A stretch of DNA of 8,709 bases from assembly GCA_013811715.1 (NCBI GenBank), contig JACCUS010000514.1, forward strand, positions 1-8,709, in the 5' to 3' direction. Shown piece by piece: positions 1 to 6,063 of this stretch. The notes below the pieces were generated by a model. That model saw nothing but the letters and a program-made list of their open reading frames with translations, was not told the DNA's origin and searched no databases. Numbering within the stretch: the stretch's first letter is position 1; each line of letters begins with the position of its first letter. This stretch comes from Nocardioidaceae bacterium (GTDB lineage Bacteria; Actinomycetota; Actinomycetes; Propionibacteriales; Nocardioidaceae). The translations under genes and the position numbers were made by a program.

Positions 1-514
1 GCACCGGGGAGTAGATCGAGTCGACCGGCATCCGTCCGATCTCGTCCTCGTTGTTCTTGTTCTGCACCGCCGACACGTAGCCGCGTCCACGCTCGACGAC
101 TAGCTCCATGTCGAGCTTGCCCTTGTCATTGAGGGTGGCGAGGACGAGCTCGGGGTTGTGCACCTCGACGCCCGCCGGTGGCGCGATGTCGCCCCCCTTT
201 ACCTCGCCGGGACCCTGCTTGCGCAGGTACATGGTGACGGGCTCGTCGTGCTCGGAGGACACGACCAGCTGCTTGAGGCTCAAGATGACCTCGGTGACGT
301 CCTCGCGCACACCGGGAATCGTGGAGAACTCATGCAGGACCCCGTCGACCCGGATCGAGGTCACCGCCGCGCCGGGGATCGACGAGAGGAGGGTACGGCG
401 CAGCGAGTTGCCGAGGGTGTAGCCGAACCCCGGCTCGAGAGGCTCGATCGCGAACCGCGAACGGTTGTCGCCCGCGACTTCTTCGGACAAGGTGGGACGC
501 TGAGCGATAAGCAC
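1..514 (-). CDS. rpoA: DNA-directed RNA polymerase subunit alpha (partial, C-terminus beyond left edge)
   Basis: Alpha subunit of RNA polymerase. The N-terminal domain dimerises and nucleates assembly of beta and beta'. About 171 residues are present, reading from the GTG start at 514-512 to the window edge, so the rest of the N-terminal domain, the linker and the DNA-binding C-terminal domain are missing. Recognisable alpha-NTD motifs are the start VLIAQRP, GYTLGNSLRRTLLSSIPG at about residues 31-48, then VTSIRVDGVLHEFSTIPGV, and LKQLVVSS further on. The GTG start is preceded by a purine-rich Shine-Dalgarno region (GGAAGGAAGAG, 520-530) and matches where the conserved protein begins. It is the last alpha-operon gene visible; rplQ is expected further left by the usual gene order. 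It is separated from rpsD by 151 nt containing four hairpins, so its expression may be tuned separately from the ribosomal proteins (inference). Confidence 0.97.
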   Translation of the reverse strand, partial: MLIAQRPTLSEEVAGDNRSRFAIEPLEPGFGYTLGNSLRRTLLSSIPGAAVTSIRVDGVLHEFSTIPGVREDVTEVILSLKQLVVSSEHDEPVTMYLRKQGPGEVKGGDIAPPAGVEVHNPELVLATLNDKGKLDMELVVERGRGYVSAVQNKNNEDEIGRMPVDSIYSPV

Positions 515-534
515 AGTAACTCTTCCTTCCTACG

Positions 535-660
535 CCAACCACTATTTGATGACGTAGATCTTGGTTGGAACCGTCATGGCTGGTGTCATTTCTGACCTCA
601 GCCATGACGGGGGGCTGGGGGCTGGCCCCCAGTGAACTGCGCGGAGGCGGCGCCTCCGCG
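535..660 (-). promoter_or_regulatory. rpsD-rpoA intergenic region with four perfect inverted repeats
   Basis: In transcript order (right to left) the 151-nt gap holds four inverted repeats. The first is a 9-bp GC stem with a 3-nt loop (640-648/652-660), beginning 5 nt after the rpsD stop. The second is a 7-bp stem with a 4-nt loop (615-621/626-632). The third is a 12-bp stem with a 16-nt loop (571-582/599-610). The fourth is a 7-bp stem with a 20-nt loop (535-541/562-568). None is followed by a U-tract, so classical intrinsic termination is not evident. Possible roles are partial attenuation, RNase processing, mRNA protection, or binding of a regulator such as S4; the sequence does not decide between these. 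The inverted repeats are seen directly; function is inferred. Confidence 0.6.
542..589 (-). CDS. Possible 15-residue leader peptide upstream of rpoA
   Basis: A short frame, ATG at 589-587 to TAG at 544-542, would encode MTPAMTVPTKIYVIK. It has a good Shine-Dalgarno match (GAGG at 596-599) with a 6-nt spacer. It starts in the loop of the 12-bp hairpin, runs through that hairpin's downstream arm, and its stop codon lies in the loop of the last hairpin before rpoA, about 28 nt ahead of the rpoA start. Translation would therefore disrupt those stems. There is no homology evidence, and a frame this short can arise by chance. The reading frame also stays open upstream through the rpsD region, which weakens the case. 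Confidence 0.2.
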   Translation of the reverse strand: MTPAMTVPTKIYVIK

Positions 661-665
661 ACAGA

Positions 666-1274
666 TTATTTCTTGGAGTAGTACTCGACGATGAGCTGCT
701 CTTGGACCGGTACGTCGATCTGCGCACGAACCGGAAGCTGGTGCACGAGGACGCGCATCTTGTTGGTGATGACCTCGAGCCACGCCGGGACGACCCGCTC
801 GCCATGCGTCTCCCGCGCGACGATGAACGGCGTCATCTCGACCGACTTGGAACGCACGTCGATCACGTCGTGCGCCGAGACCTGGTAGGACGGGATGTCG
901 ACCTTGCGGCCGTTGACCTGGAAGTGGCCGTGCGCGACCAGCTGCCGGGCGTGCCGTCGGGTGCGGGCGAACCCCGCCCGGTAGACGACGTTGTCGAGGC
1001 GGGCCTCAAGCATCTGAAGCAGGTTGTCACCGGTCTTGCCGGGGCGGCGACTGGCTTCCTTGTAGTAGTTGAGGAACTGCTTCTCCAGCACGCCGTACGT
1101 GTAGCGAGCCTTCTGTTTCTCGATCAGCTGGTTGCGGTACTCCGACTCCCGCACCCGACCGCGACCGTGCTGGCCGGGCGGGTAGGGGCGGCGTTCGTAC
1201 GCCGCGTCTCCACCGATGAGGTCGACCCCCAGGCGGCGGGACTTCTTCGTCATGGGTCCGGTGTAACGGGCCAT
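666..1274 (-). CDS. rpsD: 30S ribosomal protein S4
   Basis: S4 is a primary 16S rRNA-binding protein that nucleates assembly of the 30S body. The 202-residue product is of normal family length, opening with MARYTGPMTKKSRRLG. It contains the conserved block LEKQFLNYYKEASRRPGKTGDNLLQMLEARLDNV (in part), followed by an S4 RNA-binding domain at about residues 92-155 (RTRRHARQLVAHGHFQVNG). It ends in VEYYSKK. There is no cysteine anywhere, so this is the zinc-free form usual in actinobacteria. The ATG start is preceded by AGGAGAG at about 10 nt. It follows rpsK after a 32-nt gap and is part of the same operon. In other bacteria S4 can autoregulate its operon; the structured gap just downstream makes that worth considering here, but nothing shows it directly. 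Confidence 0.98.
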   Translation of the reverse strand: MARYTGPMTKKSRRLGVDLIGGDAAYERRPYPPGQHGRGRVRESEYRNQLIEKQKARYTYGVLEKQFLNYYKEASRRPGKTGDNLLQMLEARLDNVVYRAGFARTRRHARQLVAHGHFQVNGRKVDIPSYQVSAHDVIDVRSKSVEMTPFIVARETHGERVVPAWLEVITNKMRVLVHQLPVRAQIDVPVQEQLIVEYYSKK

Positions 1275-1306
1275 GGTAGATCGTCTCTCCTAACTCGATC
1301 GGGGGA

Positions 1307-1708
1307 TCAACCGCGAGGCCGCTTGGGGGGGCGGCATCCGTTGTGGGCGCTGGGCGTGACGTCTTGGATGGTGCCGACCTCGAGCCCGACGGCAGCCAGC
1401 GACCGGATCGCGGTCTCCCGGCCTGAGCCGGGACCCTTGACGAACACATCGATCTTCTTCATGCCGTGCTCCATCGCCCGACGACCGGCGGCCTCGGCGG
1501 CCATCTGGGCGGCGTACGGGGTGGACTTGCGCGAGCCTTTGAAGCCGACTGTGCCGGCACTTGCCCAGGAGATCACCAAGCCCATCGGGTCGGTGATCGT
1601 GACGATCGTGTTGTTGAACGTGCTCCGGATGTGAGCGTGTCCCACGGACACGTTCTTCTTCTCCTTGCGACGCACCTTCTTTGCGGCCGTGCGGCCCTTG
1701 GGAGGCAT
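1307..1708 (-). CDS. rpsK: 30S ribosomal protein S11
   Basis: S11 sits on the 30S platform near the Shine-Dalgarno helix. The 133-residue product has the basic N-terminal tail (KGRTAAKKVRRKEKKNV), the HIRSTFNNTIVTITD block at about residues 26-40, GFKGSRKSTPYAAQMAAE, the GPGSGRETAIRSL loop at about residues 92-104, and the C-terminal signature HNGCRPPKRPRG. The length is typical for the family. The ATG start has AGGAG about 10 nt upstream. It lies between rpsM (95-nt gap) and rpsD (32-nt gap) and is transcribed with them. Confidence 0.98.
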   Translation of the reverse strand: MPPKGRTAAKKVRRKEKKNVSVGHAHIRSTFNNTIVTITDPMGLVISWASAGTVGFKGSRKSTPYAAQMAAEAAGRRAMEHGMKKIDVFVKGPGSGRETAIRSLAAVGLEVGTIQDVTPSAHNGCRPPKRPRG

Positions 1709-1803
1709 AGCTCAAGATCTCCTGACGACGAGGGGTGTGGTAAGTCGGTCGCTGGTACGGCGACGGAAGCGCGGCGACGTACGAGGTTCCGCCAAATCGC
1801 CCG

Positions 1804-2181
1804 TCACTTGGTCGCCTTCTTTCTGCCGGCGACGGTCCGCTTCGGGCCCTTGCGGCCACGCGCGTTCGTCCGGGTGCGCTGCCCTCGGACGGGCAGACCC
1901 TGCCGGTGTCTGCGGCCCTGGTAGCTGCCGATCTCCACCTTGCGGCGAATGTCGCCGGTCACCTCACGGCGAAGGTCACCTTCGACCTGGAAGTTGGCCT
2001 GTATGTAGTCACGAAGCTTGACCAGCTCCTCGTCCCCGAGCTGGTGGACGCGCAGGTCGGGGCTGACCCCGGTGGCGTCGAGGAGCTCGTGGGCACGAGT
2101 TCTGCCGATCCCGAAAATGTAGGTGAGTGCTACCTCCATGCGTTTGTCACGCGGGAGGTCGACACCGACGAGGCGTGCCAT
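1804..2181 (-). CDS. rpsM: 30S ribosomal protein S13
   Basis: S13 lies in the head of the 30S subunit, contacts the P-site tRNA and forms inter-subunit bridges. The product is 125 residues. MARLVGVDLPRDKR at the start, IFGIGRTRAHELL (helix-hairpin-helix type) at about residues 23-35, and the basic tail RGQRTRTNARGRKGPKR are diagnostic. The ATG at 2181 is chosen over an upstream in-frame GTG at 2196. The family begins MARxxGVDLP, and a Shine-Dalgarno (GAAAGG, 2189-2194) lies 7 nt upstream of this ATG and overlaps the GTG alternative. It follows rpmJ after a structured 205-nt gap, long for this operon. Confidence 0.98.
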   Translation of the reverse strand: MARLVGVDLPRDKRMEVALTYIFGIGRTRAHELLDATGVSPDLRVHQLGDEELVKLRDYIQANFQVEGDLRREVTGDIRRKVEIGSYQGRRHRQGLPVRGQRTRTNARGRKGPKRTVAGRKKATK

Positions 2182-2242
2182 CAATGAACCTTTCACTAGG
2201 CCGAAGGTGTCTCGCGCGCCGCGTCCCTGCCCGCCTCTCAGA

Positions 2243-2369
2243 GACGAGTCTCCTCGTCGTACGAATGGCAGGGCCCCGGCCTCCGGTCCGGGGGCAACGA
2301 CGCCTCTCCCCGTCAGGGTCGAGGGCGACGAGCGGTCGCGCTGGGTGAGATGCCAGCCGGTCGGCCGGC
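2243..2369 (-). promoter_or_regulatory. Structured rpmJ-rpsM spacer (hairpins)
   Basis: The 205-nt spacer between rpmJ and rpsM (2182-2386) has no convincing ORF but several GC-rich inverted repeats. The one nearest rpsM is a 6-bp stem (2243-2248/2253-2258) whose loop on the transcript strand is GAGA, a GNRA tetraloop. Further back are a 6-bp stem 2274-2279/2288-2293 and a 5-bp stem 2356-2360/2365-2369. No U-tract follows. These could be mRNA folding, processing sites or a leader for rpsM. The GC richness makes some stems likely by chance. Confidence 0.35.
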
Positions 2370-2386
2370 GCCTCGGGTGCGTGTGA

Positions 2387-2500
2387 TCAGCCCTGACGCT
2401 GCTTGTGGCGCGGGTTGTCGCAGATCACCATGACCCGCCCGTTGCGGCGGATTACTTTGCACTTGTCACAGATCTTCTTGACGCTCGGGTTGACCTTCAT
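2387..2500 (-). CDS. rpmJ: 50S ribosomal protein L36
   Basis: Smallest protein of the large subunit, binding 23S rRNA. The product has 37 residues, exactly the usual length: it opens MKVNPSVKKICDKCKVIRRN and ends NPRHKQRQG. The zinc-ribbon ligands Cys11, Cys14, Cys27 and His32 are all present, so this is the zinc-binding form. Many actinobacteria also keep a zinc-free paralogue for zinc limitation; none is in this window. The ATG start has GGAG with a 6-nt spacer. It lies 85 nt downstream of infA. Confidence 0.98.
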   Translation of the reverse strand: MKVNPSVKKICDKCKVIRRNGRVMVICDNPRHKQRQG

Positions 2501-2585
2501 CGAGCTCTCCATTGGGCTGTGGCGCTCGGTCACGTTGATCCGGGTGCCACGAGCTGAGGTTGGCGGCTGGCTGGTTGCTAGGCGA

Positions 2586-2807
2586 TTACTTGTACCGATA
2601 GACGATGCGTCCCCGGGTGAGGTCGTACGGCGACAGCTCCACGACCACGCGGTCCTCGGGGAGGATCCGGATGTAGTGCTGGCGCATCTTGCCGCTGATG
2701 TGGGCCAATACCTTGTGCCCGTTGTTGAGCTCGACCCTGAACATGGCGTTCGGGAGCGCCTCGACGACGGTGCCCTCGATCTCGATGACCCCTTCCTTCT
2801 TCGGCAT
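2586..2807 (-). CDS. infA: Translation initiation factor IF-1
   Basis: IF-1 binds the A site of the 30S subunit during initiation and helps IF-2 and IF-3. The product has 73 residues, the normal size, and consists of one S1-type OB fold. Diagnostic blocks are MPKKEGVIEIEGTVVEALPN, FRVELNNGHKVLAHISGKMR and the C-terminal end LTRGRIVYRYK. GGAGG lies directly upstream of the ATG (2-nt spacer, or 3 nt from GGAG), closer than usual. It is the first alpha-operon gene in the window. The upstream 274 nt should hold its promoter, but no clear -35/-10 pair can be picked out. Confidence 0.98.
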   Translation of the reverse strand: MPKKEGVIEIEGTVVEALPNAMFRVELNNGHKVLAHISGKMRQHYIRILPEDRVVVELSPYDLTRGRIVYRYK

Positions 2808-2950
2808 ATCCTCCGCAATCTGTAATCAGTCGATGTCTAGTGTTGCTGGCGGTACGTCGACTCCGGGCGCCGCACACACCCAACCCCAGGTTTCGGGGGC
2901 AGCCGAAGGGCGCACAGAAACGGACCCAGAACCGGGCCGACACGCAAGTT

Positions 2951-2967
2951 TACGCCGAACCGGCGTA
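2951..2967. repeat. 7-bp inverted repeat upstream of infA
   Basis: A perfect stem TACGCCG / CGGCGTA with a 3-nt loop lies about 144 bp upstream of the infA start and about 115 bp beyond the stop of the DUF3830 gene. Both arms end in A/T-rich flanks. It could be a weak terminator for the catabolic arm or a protein-binding site for infA. No U-tract follows in the minus direction, so the terminator reading is weak. Confidence 0.35.
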
Positions 2968-3001
2968 TTCGTGAAATCGAGCCGACGGGTGATGAACGGA
3001 G

Positions 3002-3015
3002 CGCGGCTAGCCGCG
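3002..3015. repeat. 14-bp perfect palindrome (CGCGGCTAGCCGCG)
   Basis: A fully symmetrical 14-bp sequence lies 67 bp past the DUF3830 stop, next to the tandem repeats. As RNA it can form a 5-bp GC stem with a CUAG loop. It may contribute to transcription termination after the DUF3830 gene or may simply be part of a repetitive intergenic element. Confidence 0.35.
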
Positions 3016-3019
3016 GCGC

Positions 3020-3085
3020 GACCTCGCCAGACAAGGAGCGCGACCTCACGGGACAAGGAGCGCGACCTCGCGGGACGAGGCTCAC
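3020..3085. repeat. Three tandem copies of a 22-bp repeat
   Basis: Units at 3020-3041, 3042-3063 and 3064-3085 each start GACCTC. Units 1 and 2 share the 3' half acaaggagcgc and differ at three positions (g/a, c/g, a/g). Unit 3 is more diverged towards its end. The third copy contains the stop codon of the DUF3830 gene (3082-3084), so the repeat reaches the coding boundary. Tandem 22-mers like this can be short intergenic repeats or binding-site arrays; neither can be decided here. Confidence 0.65.
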
Positions 3086-3597
3086 GAGGGCGGTGGCGCC
3101 TCGGCGCGGGCGAAGGTCAGCGTCTCGCCTCGGGCGCCGCCCATCCAGATGTCCTGGCAGGCCGCGGCCATCTCGTCGAGACCCGCGACCACCGTCCCGA
3201 ACACGTTGCCCGGCACCCAGCCCTGGTCGCCGTTGATGAGCAGGTTGTTGCGGCCGTAGAAGAGAGCGAGGTCGATGACGTCGGCGAGCCCCTTCGCACC
3301 CTCCCCCTCCTCGTACCCGTACGCAGGGTTGCCCAGGTCGTCGGAGTCGAAGGCGAAGTAGCACAGGTCGCCGGGGATCGGCGTGACCGTGATGTTTTCC
3401 TTGCCGGGCTCGACCTCGGCGAACGCCGGCACCAGGTTGTAGATCTCGTTGCGCGCGTACTTTCCGTGGTAGACCTGGCCAGACAACGGCAGTGCATCCC
3501 ACACGGCGTTGGCGGTGCGCGGCGCTTCGTCGTCGAGCAGCCTGGCGACGCACCGCACGTTGCGGCTCTCGAGCGTCACGCTGATGTATCGGGCCAT
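3082..3597 (-). CDS. DUF3830 family protein (cyclophilin-like fold)
   Basis: A 171-residue protein resembling the DUF3830 family, thought to have a cyclophilin-like beta-barrel; no biochemical function is established. Family-like features are the N-terminal strand MARYISVTLESRNV, LLDDEAPRTANAVWDALPLSG at about 20-40, HGKYARNEIY at about 44-53, ENITVTPIPGDLCYF at about 67-81, and YGRNNLL at about 114-120. There are no signal peptide or membrane segments. The ATG at 3597 is chosen because the family motif starts there and GAGGAG lies 4-6 nt upstream; a longer frame to 3831 only adds antisense-like, low-complexity residues. It overlaps the end of the amidase gene by 22 nt, implying translational coupling. 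Proteins of this family recur beside amidases, Asp/Glu racemases and M24 hydrolases, as here (from memory), suggesting a substrate-binding or enzymatic role in that pathway. Confidence 0.85.
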   Translation of the reverse strand: MARYISVTLESRNVRCVARLLDDEAPRTANAVWDALPLSGQVYHGKYARNEIYNLVPAFAEVEPGKENITVTPIPGDLCYFAFDSDDLGNPAYGYEEGEGAKGLADVIDLALFYGRNNLLINGDQGWVPGNVFGTVVAGLDEMAAACQDIWMGGARGETLTFARAEAPPPS

Positions 3598-5012
3598 GGC
3601 TCTCCTCGCCGGGTGATCGGGCTGGGCACGGCATGCGTCCAGTTGGTGGCGTGCTCGTGGGCCTGGGCCGCCCGCAGCACCAAAGCATCGCTGTGCCGTG
3701 GGCCCACGACCTGGAGCCCGACCGGGAGTCCGGCCCCGGTGAAGCCACAAGGCACGCTGATCGCCGGCTGCTGGGTAAGGTTGAACGGATAGGTGTACGG
3801 CGACCAGCTCGCCCAGCGCTGGGACGGCCATCCGTCCGGCGCGTCCTGCCCGGCGGGGAAGGCCACGATGGGCATGGTCGGCGTCACCAGCAGGTCGTGG
3901 CGCTGGTGGAACCTCCCCATCCGCAGCCCGAGGTCCATCCGGACAGCGGTGGCGTCAAGGTACTCCGAGACGGTGTACGACGCGCCCTCCTCGACCGCCC
4001 TGCGCAGCCCCGGGTCGATCCGGTCGAGTGCGGCTTCGCCGTACTGCTCCAACACCTTGGCGGCGCCGGTGTACCACAGCACGTGGAAGGCCTGTAGCGG
4101 GTCGTCGAACCCGGGGCCGACCTCCTCGATCTTTGCACCGGCATCCGCAAGGACAGCCACCGCCGAACGCACCACCGCCTCGACCTCCGGGTCGTTGGAG
4201 CCGAAGCCCAGGGTCGCCGAGAAGGCGATGTTCAGGCCCGCCAGCCCGTCGTCCAACCCGTCCAGGAACGACCGAGCAGGAGTCGGCATCGCCGACCAGT
4301 CGCGCGGGTCGAAGCGGGCCAAGATGTCCAGCAGGGTCGCGTTGTCGCGCACGGTGCGGGTCATCGGGCCCGCGTGCGAGAGCGTCCCGAACGGGCTGGC
4401 CGGCCAGAGAGGGACAAGACCGTACGTCGGCTTGAGCGCTACCGTGCCCGTGAAGGAGGCGGGGATCCGCACCGAGCCACCACCATCGGTCCCGACCGAC
4501 CAGGCGCCCATGCCGAGGCCCACCGCGGTGGCGGATCCGCCGCTCGAGCCGCCGGGGGTCAGGCCTGGGGCCCACGGGTTGCCCGTGACACCGTGGCGCA
4601 GCGAGTCGGTCACGCCCTTCCACGCGAACTCCGGGGTCGTCGTCTTGCCGAGGAACACCGCGCCGGCCTCCCGCAGTCGTGCGACCGCCGGGGCATCGTC
4701 TGGCCACTCCGTGTCCTCGTCGATGAGGTGGGTGCCGCGCAGAGTGGGCCATCCGGCCGTCAGGAAAATGTCCTTGACCGAGGTCGGCACACCGTCGGCG
4801 GGTCCGAGCGCGCTTCCACTCCGCCATCGCTCCTCGGACCGTTTGGCCGAGTCAAGGGCGCCTTCCTCGTCGACTCGCACGAACGCGTTGACCTCGCCGT
4901 CGTACGCCGTGATCGCGGCCAGTGCCGCCCGGGTGGCCTCGACGGGCGAGAGTTCCAGGCTCTGGTAGCCAGCCACCAGGTCGACCGCACTGGTCCGGGC
5001 GAGGTCGGTCAC
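3576..5012 (-). CDS. Amidase signature family hydrolase
   Basis: A 478-residue serine amidase of the GatA/FAAH-type amidase signature family, hydrolysing a carboxamide or related C-N bond. The Ser-cisSer-Lys triad is intact: Lys80 (GVPTSVKD), cis-Ser156 within TPGGSSGGSATA, and nucleophile Ser180 within TDGGGSVRIPAS, with the usual 24-residue spacing between the two serines. There is no signal peptide, so it is probably cytoplasmic. It is not likely to be GatA: the rest of the protein lacks an obvious GatA match and it sits in a catabolic cluster without gatB or gatC. It starts at GTG (5012), with GAGGAGG 4 nt upstream, and overlaps the dehydrogenase stop by 4 nt (GTGA). Its 3' end overlaps the DUF3830 start by 22 nt. 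The substrate is unknown. Confidence 0.93.
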   Translation of the reverse strand: MTDLARTSAVDLVAGYQSLELSPVEATRAALAAITAYDGEVNAFVRVDEEGALDSAKRSEERWRSGSALGPADGVPTSVKDIFLTAGWPTLRGTHLIDEDTEWPDDAPAVARLREAGAVFLGKTTTPEFAWKGVTDSLRHGVTGNPWAPGLTPGGSSGGSATAVGLGMGAWSVGTDGGGSVRIPASFTGTVALKPTYGLVPLWPASPFGTLSHAGPMTRTVRDNATLLDILARFDPRDWSAMPTPARSFLDGLDDGLAGLNIAFSATLGFGSNDPEVEAVVRSAVAVLADAGAKIEEVGPGFDDPLQAFHVLWYTGAAKVLEQYGEAALDRIDPGLRRAVEEGASYTVSEYLDATAVRMDLGLRMGRFHQRHDLLVTPTMPIVAFPAGQDAPDGWPSQRWASWSPYTYPFNLTQQPAISVPCGFTGAGLPVGLQVVGPRHSDALVLRAAQAHEHATNWTHAVPSPITRRGEPWPDTSA

Positions 5013-6022
5013 GACGCCTCCTCGTCAGCGGTCGCGGGTGAGACCGCGACGAAGCCGAGCCCTTTGTCGACCACGTTGAAGAGCTCCTCACCGCCGAACC
5101 AGCGCATCGCATTGTCGACGAACTGTCGCGCGATGGTGTCGATCCAGCCACCAACGTCTCCTGACATGTGCGGCGTGACGACGACACCGGGCAGCGACCA
5201 GAGCGGGTTGTCCTCGGGCAGCGGCTCGGTCACGAACACGTCGAGCGAGGCCGCCGCGATCCGGCGACCCTCGAGCGCACGGATGAGTGCTGGCTCGTCG
5301 ATGATCGCCCCGCGGCCGATGTTGACGACGTGCGCCGTGGGTTTCATCGCCGCCAACACCTTGTCGTCGACGAGCCCTCGTGTCTGTTCGGTCAGCGGAG
5401 CGGCAACCACCACGTGATCGGCCCAGCCGACGTGGTCCACCAGATCGCCGCTCGCGACGACGTCCCCGAAGTCTGGGTCGTCCGCCCTGACCGCGCGACC
5501 CGCGCCACGCACGTTCATGCCCACCGCCGCCAGCAGGCGAGCAGTCTCGCGACCGATGGCGCCGGTGCCCACGATGAGGGCGTTCCTGCCGTCGACAGTC
5601 TCGGTCTCGCGGTGCAGCCAGGACTTCTCGCGCTGCAGGTCGTGACTGTCGTGCAACAGCTTGGCCCGGGCCAGGATCGAGGCGAGGACGAACTCCGCGA
5701 TCGGACGGTCGAACACTCCCCGCGCGTTGGTGAGCACGACGTCGGAGTCGACCAGCTCGTCGAAGAGCAGCCTGTCGACTCCGGCCGCCGCCACGTGGAT
5801 CCACTTCAGCCGGCTCGCGTGGCTCCAGACGTCCTTGACCGACGTGGAGAAGAAGTCCCACAGGAGCAGCACCTCTGCCCCGTCCACGGCTTCAGCGAGG
5901 CCGGCGGCGTCGGCGTAGCGCACCTCGGCGCGCGCCTCCACCGGGGTCATGTGAGGCGGTCGGTCGTCAGATCCCGCGCAGAGCACCGCGATCACGGGTC
6001 GCCGATCCGCTGGAGTCGCCAC
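5009..6022 (-). CDS. D-2-hydroxyacid dehydrogenase (NAD-binding)
   Basis: A 337-residue oxidoreductase that interconverts a 2-oxoacid and a D-2-hydroxyacid with NAD(P)H. The catalytic domain halves flank a Rossmann nucleotide-binding domain with VGTGAIGRE (GxGxxG at 152-157). The catalytic residues are Arg237 (NIGRGAIID), Glu266 (VTEPLP) and His285 (TPHMSG). The residues after the second Gly-X-Gly motif include several Arg (GAGRAVRAD), compatible with NADP use, though this is weak. The GTG start at 6022 is preferred. The frame stays open 40 codons further up, but that stretch reads through the operator and the divergent promoter and lacks dehydrogenase similarity. No Shine-Dalgarno precedes the GTG; a -10-like TACGCT ends 6 nt before it, so the mRNA may be leaderless. 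It is the first gene of the minus arm, followed by the amidase with a 4-nt overlap. Confidence 0.93.
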   Translation of the reverse strand: MATPADRRPVIAVLCAGSDDRPPHMTPVEARAEVRYADAAGLAEAVDGAEVLLLWDFFSTSVKDVWSHASRLKWIHVAAAGVDRLLFDELVDSDVVLTNARGVFDRPIAEFVLASILARAKLLHDSHDLQREKSWLHRETETVDGRNALIVGTGAIGRETARLLAAVGMNVRGAGRAVRADDPDFGDVVASGDLVDHVGWADHVVVAAPLTEQTRGLVDDKVLAAMKPTAHVVNIGRGAIIDEPALIRALEGRRIAAASLDVFVTEPLPEDNPLWSLPGVVVTPHMSGDVGGWIDTIARQFVDNAMRWFGGEELFNVVDKGLGFVAVSPATADEEAS

Positions 6023-6058
6023 GGCATGAGCGTAGAAATGGCCGAGTAAGATTGTCAA
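6022..6058 (-). promoter_or_regulatory. Candidate promoter of the dehydrogenase-amidase-DUF3830 operon (leaderless)
   Basis: On the minus strand a perfect -35 TTGACA (6053-6058) is followed after 18 bp by TACGCT (6029-6034, TAnnnT). The expected transcription start, 7 nt beyond the -10, falls on the first base of the GTG start at 6022. No ribosome-binding site is visible, which fits a leaderless transcript, common in actinobacteria. The -35 lies inside the palindromic operator, so a bound regulator would block it. Confidence 0.6.
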
Positions 6059-6063
6059 CAATC
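6050..6063. promoter_or_regulatory. Operator-like palindrome, site 1 (GATTGTCAACAATC)
   Basis: A 14-bp inverted repeat with 6-bp perfect arms around a CA centre, sitting between the two divergent genes. Its TTGT-N2-ACAA core fits operators of GntR-family (FadR/FCD-type) regulators. It overlaps the -35 elements of both divergent promoters. An identical copy lies at 6881-6894. No regulator gene is in the window, so the assignment to GntR is by motif shape only. Confidence 0.7.

Noticed and set aside
535..660. Rho-independent terminator after rpsD
   Set aside because: The stems are strong but none is followed by a U-run, and rpoA normally belongs to the same transcript, so I call it a structured spacer only.
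702..1634. 310-codon open frame on the plus strand
   Set aside because: It lies antisense to rpsD and rpsK, which are unmistakable. Long shadow frames are expected in GC-rich DNA, and the product has no recognisable motif.
2808..2950. infA promoter elements
   Set aside because: Several TTG and TAnnn fragments are present, but no -35/-10 pair with proper spacing stands out.
2689..3792. 367-codon plus-strand frame spanning infA and the DUF3830 gene
   Set aside because: It is antisense to two recognisable genes and runs through the repeat region, with composition typical of a shadow frame.
3598..3831. Longer N-terminus for the DUF3830 protein
   Set aside because: The extra residues are a shifted-frame reading of the amidase. 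The family-like sequence and a good Shine-Dalgarno begin at 3597.
3793..5417. Long plus-strand frames opposite the amidase and dehydrogenase
   Set aside because: The minus strand encodes intact amidase and dehydrogenase catalytic motifs. The opposite frames have none and are compositionally biased.
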